Below, in pieces: positions 57,831 through 64,000 of a stretch of DNA of 64,000 nucleotides. Numbering within the stretch: the first letter of the stretch is position 1; every line of letters begins with the position of its first letter. A model generated the notes under the pieces. The model worked only from the letters and a program-made list of their open reading frames with translations, was not told where the DNA came from and made no database searches. The position numbers and the translations under genes are program-made. The stretch is from Cocos nucifera. Taxonomy: Eukaryota; Streptophyta; Magnoliopsida; Arecales; Arecaceae. Location: the NCBI GenBank assembly GCA_006176705.1, contig QRFJ01000083.1, positions 3,097,585 to 3,161,584 on the forward strand, written 5' to 3'.

Positions 57831-58337
57831 GAAGCAGGAAGTTCTCCCACGAAGGGCTTCGTGGGAAAGCGGAATGAAGTTCGGCGCAAGCGAGGGTGGA
57901 ACGAACTTCTCCCATGGAATGAAGTTCGGCGTAAGTGAAGCTGAACTCCCCCCTCAAACTTCATCATCAGAATGAAGTTTGGCGCAAGTGAGGCCGAACT
58001 CCCGCTCGAGTATGTCACCAAGGAAGCCCCCTAGGTGCAAAGATTTCACAGGAGATAAGACGAAGTTCGGCCGTGGAAGTCCGGACAAAGATCGTGAAGT
58101 TCTTCCAGGGCAAGCAAGGACTCCGTGCTTACGACCTCCACAGCGCAAGCAAGGTTCGAACTTTTTGAGCTCACCACCAAGGAATTTCCGATAGAAGGGC
58201 GCGAAGAAATCTCCCTCTCGAAAGATTTCGCAACTGTGCCCCACTTCACGCTCCTCGAACTCAAAATCTCACGAAAGTTAAGAACCAGCTACGAAGACCA
58301 GAAGGATTACGGTCTCTCCCAAACAAGCACGATCGAA

Positions 58338-58720
58338 GCAAGTACTATCTCTACCATCACGACTATGGCTACGACACTGAGGAATGCATCCAGCTCCGAG
58401 ATAAAATTGAGGAGCTCGTCAGAAAAGGGTGGCTGAGTAAATCCCTCCAATGCCAGCCTGAAGCAGAAGATCGGCCAAGGATGCTATCGTAGCTAGAAAC
58501 GACATGGAGGTTGGCCGCCTCACGGCGTCATCAATATTACCCCGGGGAGGAGCTTGGTACATCGACGATTCTTCGTCTCCCAGCGACAAAGCCAGGAGGA
58601 GCTTTCTCCAAATTGAGAAGGCCAGCATGAGATAGAGGAGGTCGTCCGGCCCGGGCCTTACTGCCCGAGGGAAGCCGGAGGAACAACGCCCCCACGAACC
58701 CTAAAACGGGGATGTGCTGC
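58338..58720 (+). pseudogene. gag C-terminal remnant with zinc-finger neighbourhood
   Basis: From 58338 one frame reads YYLYHHDYGYDTEECIQL, then RDKIEELVRKGWLSK, the same block as FYLYHRDHGHNTKYIQL in the full element, with its cysteine (TEEC) better kept. Downstream homology continues in the 58440-58720 region with shifts. Together with 57109 it shows that the middle of gag was replaced by repeats and that pol was lost. Confidence 0.65.
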
Positions 58721-58904
58721 GAAGTAACTTTCCCTTCGATAAAATTCTCCTCTCAATAAATAATATTATTTCTGGGTGCAAAAACTATGTGATGATAGGA
58801 AAGAAGCAGTCAATAGTTGCCGTGTTAGGAACAGGAGGAGGAACCTCGTGCCTAACACAAGGGTCAAAGACCTTCAACCTCGCAGGTCAAAACCTCGACC
58901 TTAA

Positions 58905-59550
58905 AGCTCGGCTGCAGGAGATAAGATCTCCTTCGAGGAAAGCTCGGCTGCAGGAGATAAGATCTCCCCCGAGGCAACCTCGCTAGGAGATAAGATCTCT
59001 CCTGAGGGTCTGCCGATCTCGACTGAGGAGATAAGATCTCCCCCGAGTGCCCGCTTCAACCTCGACCGCTAGGAGATACGATCTCCCCTAAGGGTTTCGA
59101 GCTAAACCTTGGCTGCAGGAGATAAGATCTCCCCCTGAGGAAAGCCTTCGACTGCAGGAAGATAAGATCTCCTCCGAGCAACCTCGGCTACAGGAGATAA
59201 GATCTCCCCCGAGGAGACATAGATCTCATTAGAGATAAGATCTCCCCCGAGGCTCCTTCAACCTCGGCTGAGAGATAAGATCTCCTCCGAGCTCCAACCC
59301 AACAATCTCGACAGGAGATAAGATCTTCCACAAGTAAGATCTCCCCCGAGGATAGCTCTGCAACCTTGGAGAAGATAAGATCTCTCCCGAGGAAAGCTCG
59401 GCTGCAGGAGATAAGATCTCCCCCGAGGAAAGCTCGGCTGCAGGAGATAAGATCTTTCCAGAGGAGAGCTTGGCTGCAGGAGATAGGATCTCCCTCGAAT
59501 GCCCGCATCATACTCGACTGCAGGAGATAAGATCTCCTCCGAGCCCCCAA
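58905..59550 (+). repeat. GAGATAAGATCTC array, about 16 copies
   Basis: The core GGAGATAAGATCTCCCCCGA recurs about 16 times at irregular 30-60 bp steps, linked by gaaagctcggctgca or aacctcg spacers. Each core holds a perfect small dyad, GAGAT-aag-ATCTC. It lies between gag remnants and the 3' LTR, where the full element has the shorter, reversed counterpart around 9865-10025. Confidence 0.88.
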
Positions 59551-59772
59551 TGAGCTCAACCTCCGACCTCGATCGTAGGAGACGAGGCCTACCTCAACCT
59601 CGATTGGAGATGGAATCTCCCCCAGGCTTCAACTTCAGTATCAACTTTAGCTGAAGATGAGATCTCCCCGAGCTTCGACCTGAACCAGCACGAAGTCCGA
59701 AAGAAGACTTCGGCAGTCACCCTTTCTGCACTCTCTTCCTTCGAATTTCGAACTTGGGAGTGGGGGGGCTAG

Positions 59773-60915
59773 TATTGGGGATAAACCTCGCTCCTACCGA
59801 AGTCCAGTTCGATGCCCTGCTTGATGCAGCCAGTAGCCATGGAAGAGCTTCAACGGGCGGGTCCGGATCGAACCCCTTCAGCCAATCGAACTTCTCAGCG
59901 GTCGAGCCCCTTCGGACTCCCAGCGTCCGGACCAAACCCCTTCAACTCCTCAGCGGCCGAGTTCCTTGGACTCCCAGCAGCCGGACTTTAGCCGAAACCC
60001 TTGACGGCCGAACTTCAGTCGGACTCCCGTGAGGGCCGAATTTCCTCCGAGCTTCCCCTTTGGTCGGACTTCTTCAGGAGCCAGACTCCTCCCAGACATC
60101 CCTTTCGACCGACCGAGCTCCTTCTAACCCCTTCAGCTGGCCGAATTGCTTAGCGGCCGAGCTCCTTGAACTCCAAGCGGTTGGGCTTTAATGAAATTCC
60201 CCAGTGCCCGAACTCCTCAGCAATCGAACTCCTCAAGCGGCCGTCCCTTCAGCCGGTTGAGCTCCCTCGGACTCCCAACGGTCGAACTCCTCAGCAGTCG
60301 TCCTCCGACCGAACTTCTCACCGACCGAGCTCCTGCCGAACTCCCCAATGATTGAGCCTTAGCCGCGCGTCTCCAGCCAGACGCCTACAGGAGCCGAACT
60401 CCTTCCGAGCTTCCTCTTCAGGAATCCGAACTCCTCCGAAATGGGCTCACATCGAAGACCTTCAACTCTTTATTCGGCCCCGAGCAGCTTAGTATCGAGA
60501 CAGCTGCATCCATCACCATCAATCCGTCGCCAACGACAGCGATCCGCTATCAGGCGGCGATGGCTATCACCATCAACCCACTGCAGACGGCACCTTCCCA
60601 TCAGATTGACTCCACCGGACCTCGAGCGGCCCGCCAGCATGCGGCTGTAGTTGTCACCATCAAGCTCCGCTATAAAAAAGATCCTCCAGATATGCTAAAT
60701 CTAATCTCTCTGATCTCTCCTTCATCTCTAAGCTCTGCGGAAGTCATTCTCGAGCACTCCATTTCTATTGGCCGGAGCTGACTTGATCGTCGGAGGGTCC
60801 TGCCGGAGCCACCCCCATCATTTTCGGATGAGACTTTATTTTGCAGGTCTCCGACGGTGACCTCATCGGCCTTCACTTCAGTGGATTTCGGTGACAACTA
60901 ATTTTTGCGTCAACA
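59773..60915 (+). repeat. 3' LTR of the gypsy derivative
   Basis: Starts TATTGGGGATAAACCTCGCT after the purine tract TTGGGAGTGGGGGGGCTAG (59754-59772), has TATAAAAAA at 60671, and ends TTTTTGCGTCAACA at 60915, followed by CTATC. Confidence 0.92.
60671..60679 (+). promoter_or_regulatory. LTR TATA box
   Basis: TATAAAAAA in CTCCGCTATAAAAAAGATC, the same context as 56739. Confidence 0.65.
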
Positions 60916-60920
60916 CTATC

Positions 60921-61858
60921 TATTTGAATTGAATGTATTGATTTTTTCTTCCGAGGAAAAGTTTCAAACTTTACCAGCTTGACACGGTGCAGACAACCAA
61001 ATGGTCGGAGAATATCATCACATTCGGAGCACACCTGACGTCGAGAAGAAGCAGAAGAGAGAAAAAGGGGAGTATTTGGATTTTTTTTGGACCCCTGTTG
61101 GCTCTGGCATGCGCTTGGGACCGAGGCCGAGCCAGGGCAACATCCGATTCAAAGGTTCCATGCCAACAAAATCTTCTTGTGGGGATTTGGCATCAGATTT
61201 GGATCGGAAAACACACCCATGTGCACGCAATTCATGCACATAAATGCCTCTCCAAAAAGACAAATAATAATAATAATAACTATAGGATATTCAGCAGGGT
61301 GGGACCGCCAGCGTGGAAGATGACCTAGAGCTCAGGTATCGGGTCGTCGTGAACAAAATGATCTGGGCCCGATCATGGCCTGGCATGTCTTGGCAACTTT
61401 TGGGCGGGCCCGGATTTTTTGCGGGTTGGTTGTTTCATCCTAAGGCCTGGTCCTGGGCCATGCCGTCTCATCATCGTGAACTATTAAACCTGCGTCAGAA
61501 GGGCAGGCGCAGCGTGGACAGGAAGGGTGGAAGCTTGATCATTGCAGATTGACTTCGTTGTTGCCTTCGTGCCATGGCTTCTCTTCCAGAATAATGAGAA
61601 AGAAACAGTGCAAACACTTCCAAAGGGTCACTAGTTCCATCTTCATCAGCTGTAACCTACTGGCCTTCGGTAGCAACAGCTATAATCCACAAAAGTGGAG
61701 CCGAAGCGTGCTGGCCTTGCTTTCTTCCTTCTTCTGGCGATTTCTCTCCATGAAAAAGAGTGAGACGGAACCACCACGTGTGCTTGGGATAGAATTTCTA
61801 CTACCAGAGGAATTTTAACTGATTTAAAAAATTTTCATAAGCGCGGAACTTTTGCTAC
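60921..61858. other. Spacer, no gene seen
   Basis: Short open frames in several phases, none with recognisable protein character. A (AAT)n run lies at 61264-61280. Confidence 0.45.
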
Positions 61859-63594
61859 TGATAGGGAAATTAACACGCACGACTATTGCCGCTGAATCGC
61901 TGACGTTGGTTTGCTAATAAAATATTTGTTACTGCAGGGCCTCAGATGCTCGAGAAGACTTCGCGCGCTGGAGAGCCGGCTGGGTAGAATGCTGATTGCA
62001 AGATGATCCGTAGAAAAAAAGTTTAAAAATCAGTAGGGTACTGAAAAGTACAATAAATTCACTAATAAAAATATTAATTTATTAATTAAATTATATTAAT
62101 TTTTAAAAATTAATAATCAATTTATATATAATTTTTAAAAAATTAATATTTTTATTAATTAAAAAATAATAAAAATTAAAAAATAAAATTTTATTATCAA
62201 TGGAAAGAGCTCATTTTTCTGATCACAACGAAATAAGTTTTGAGCAAAATAGAGAAGATATGAATTTCTAAAGAAATAAAATAAATAAAAATTAAATAAA
62301 AAAAAAGGCTCAGCTGGCTCCGCAAGCCAAGCCACCAAGTCGTCAAAGCCGACTCAGCTACAGAAGCCGCTAGCCGGTCCATGATCCAGGCGTAGACCAC
62401 CAGCTCAGCAGAAACCGACGAATCATGGAGCGACACGTGGTGGACCTAGACCCTTAAAGGGTTCACAGAAAATCTATTGCGGCTCACAGAGCACTTTGGA
62501 CTTTTCACTCGGCAATAGGAATGCTGATTGGTTGCGGTGTACGGTGCAGCCAGTCGATGCGGTCCATGAGAATAGTAAAGACGCGATCAGACGGCTGCAG
62601 TCGCTTACGGTCAAGATTGGATGGTAGAGGTTTAAAACTAAATTTGATTCGAACTTAGCTTCACGCGGATCGCTATCCAATGGCAGCGTTCGATCCAGGG
62701 GATGATCCGACGGTCCAGAACGCTCCCGATAGTGAGCAGGACTCCCAACGCGCGATCAACGACCAAATTTTCTCCATCAACGTGCAATCAATGGCTAGAA
62801 TTTAATCCGACCCTGGGCCGATACGCATCCGATTTTCATGATTTTTGGTCCATTGGATTTCTATCAACGGCCAGATTTCATCCAAAGTAGCAGAATTCGT
62901 CCAGGCTACTTTTAATCCAATTTTCACTCGAATTTGTTCATATTTTGATGATCAAAGAGCTCCTTAGTCCCATATTACTCAGAAGAAAACTCTCCAGCCC
63001 TCCTAGCTCTATAAATAAGACCCCAGGCCTCCAGAGTTCATTATCTTCGATCAAGGTGAAGCTTTGGTATAGGATGAAGTCAGACTATGGGTTAATGGCT
63101 GCTTCAAAGCAACAGATGTCGAGAAAAAGAGCTGGACTTCTACACCATCTTTCTGCCAATGCCGATCAAAGATCAATCTATTTTATTTTTTATTTATTTA
63201 TTTTTTTTATGTATTTAAATTATGAATTTTTTAATTAATATAATATTTATTTTTATATTCTTTAATTTCATGCTCTTTATTTTTATTATAATTTAATTTT
63301 TGTACTTTAATTATTACTTTTTATTTTATTGCAAGTAGATGCTAAGATCTAACTAGTAGATCTTAGTACTAAATTTAAATTTCTGCATCTTTTAATTTTC
63401 ATTTCCGACTTCACTTTTGATTCTAAAACTTAAATCCTTTTTTTTTTTCAAAAATTAAAAATTTTAAATCTAAAACACTATCTTTCCTATGGATTCGATC
63501 CGACTCACTGCTATCTACATATTTTTAATTATTTTAAGAAGTCGAATTAAACTGATAAACATGGTGTCTTAACGACAACATCGTATTCCTATCA
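61859..63594 (+). repeat. 5' LTR of an Athila/Tat-type gypsy element
   Basis: Starts TGATAGGGAAATTAACACGC and ends ATTCCTATCA, a 7-bp inverted terminal match (TGATAGG/CCTATCA). It is 1736 bp. A TATAAATA box at 63010-63017 lies upstream of the transcribed part. A primer site with tRNA-Asp complementarity follows at 63601. The 61932-62040 segment also occurs at 38085, so an older fragment may be nested near the start; an alternative start at 62042 cannot be excluded. Confidence 0.7.
63010..63017 (+). promoter_or_regulatory. LTR TATA box
   Basis: TATAAATA in CTAGCTCTATAAATAAGACC, about 585 bp before the LTR end. Confidence 0.55.
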
Positions 63595-63600
63595 AATTTT

Positions 63601-63618
63601 TGGCACCGTTGCCGGGAA
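63601..63618 (+). other. Primer binding site, tRNA-Asp type
   Basis: TGGCACCGTTGCCGGGAA, 16 of 18 bases as in the well-known Athila/Tat site TGGCGCCGTTGCCGGGGA, six bases inside the LTR end. Confidence 0.85.
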
Positions 63619-64000
63619 GGTACGGACATTAAATTTTTTATCTCTTTGATTTTTTATAAATAAATTATAAATAAAATTTTTATTTTCTTGTAAATATTAC
63701 TTGCTAACTTTTTTTTTTATTTTACATAAAAAGATGTTAAAGAATAAAAAGAACCAGGGCAAGGAACAAATTATTTAGTTTTGCTTGGTGAGATCAATCC
63801 TAACCCTAGTTCTTTTTTTTATTTTTTTATTTTTAAATTAAATTTTAAAAAATATTTACTTAAATCTAACTAAAAATTTCATGACAAGATTAGAAATTCT
63901 AACTGCTTAGAGCATACATCATATTAGTTTTATTTTTATTTTTATTTTTATTTTTTTTGATGATTGCTGGAGGTAAGTTAAGTCTTTTAGAATTCAATTA
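63619..64000 (+). mobile_element. Leader of the Athila/Tat-type element, cut by the window end
   Basis: AT-rich untranslated leader after the primer site. No gag start motif is recognisable before the window ends. Confidence 0.55.

Larger units (their letters stand above)
55844..60915 (+). mobile_element. Non-autonomous derivative of the Tat-like gypsy family, complete with target duplication
   Basis: 5' LTR 55844-56983, internal region 56984-59772, 3' LTR 59773-60915 (5072 bp in all), flanked by CTATC at 55839-55843 and 60916-60920. The ends are TGTTG and CAACA. The internal region keeps a gag start (57109), a gag zinc-finger piece (about 58338-58438) and the 3' noncoding region. It has no protease, RT, RNase H or integrase. 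Two tandem-repeat blocks fill much of the interior. It must have depended on enzymes from full relatives such as 8204-17398. Confidence 0.93.

Noticed and set aside
1..64000. CRISPR arrays, rRNA, tRNA genes, operons
   Set aside because: None seen; tandem repeats here lack unique spacers of constant length and the genes are intron-containing plant genes.

Overview
This is eukaryotic nuclear DNA from a plant, most likely a monocot and possibly a palm. The evidence is genes with GT-AG introns, many nested plant LTR retrotransposons, PIF/Harbinger and CACTA DNA transposons, long AT-rich spacers, and an HKT-type transporter. The palm assignment rests on the general look of the repeats and is only a guess. 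No bacterial feature, operon, CRISPR array, rRNA or tRNA gene was seen.

Two intact host genes can be modelled exon by exon, both on the minus strand. The first (596-5556, five exons, 361 aa) is a BRITTLE1-like mitochondrial carrier of the BTL1 type. The second (33739-36267, three exons, 544 aa) is an HKT-family Na+/K+ transporter. It has glycine at all four selectivity-filter positions, the pattern usually linked to K+-permeable class II HKTs. In both genes every splice phase closes and the frame runs to a natural stop.

Nearly everything else is mobile DNA in layers. (1) 1-315 is a cut-off LTR. (2) 6283-17521 is probably a degenerate PIF/Harbinger element split by a Tat-like Ty3/gypsy element (8204-17398, minus strand, decayed gag-PR-RT-RNaseH-INT). 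(3) 22261-27782 is a decayed Ty1/copia element with both LTRs and a 5-bp target duplication. (4) 38085-40330 is an LTR-like stretch followed by a gypsy-type ORF1 remnant. It abuts a CACTA relic (40350-43718), which abuts a second copia fragment (43719-46405). A solo LTR of the 8204-17398 family sits inside that fragment, exactly at its reverse-transcriptase YVDD site. (5) 55844-60915 is a compact, pol-less derivative of the same gypsy family with both LTRs, a perfect target duplication and two internal tandem-repeat blocks. (6) 61859-63594 is an Athila/Tat-type 5' LTR followed by a tRNA-Asp-like primer site; the element runs off the window end. Small hairpin (MITE-like) elements lie at 21254-21424, 27817-27990, 32317-32456 and perhaps 47344-47637.

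One gypsy family is therefore present in four states: partial LTR, near full-length, solo LTR and non-autonomous derivative. I found no convincing new functional system. The most useful observations are the exact nesting order, the solo LTR in the RT active-site codons, the repeat-built gypsy derivative with a 26-residue repeat ORF, and the complete HKT gene with an unusual N-terminal 11-residue duplication.
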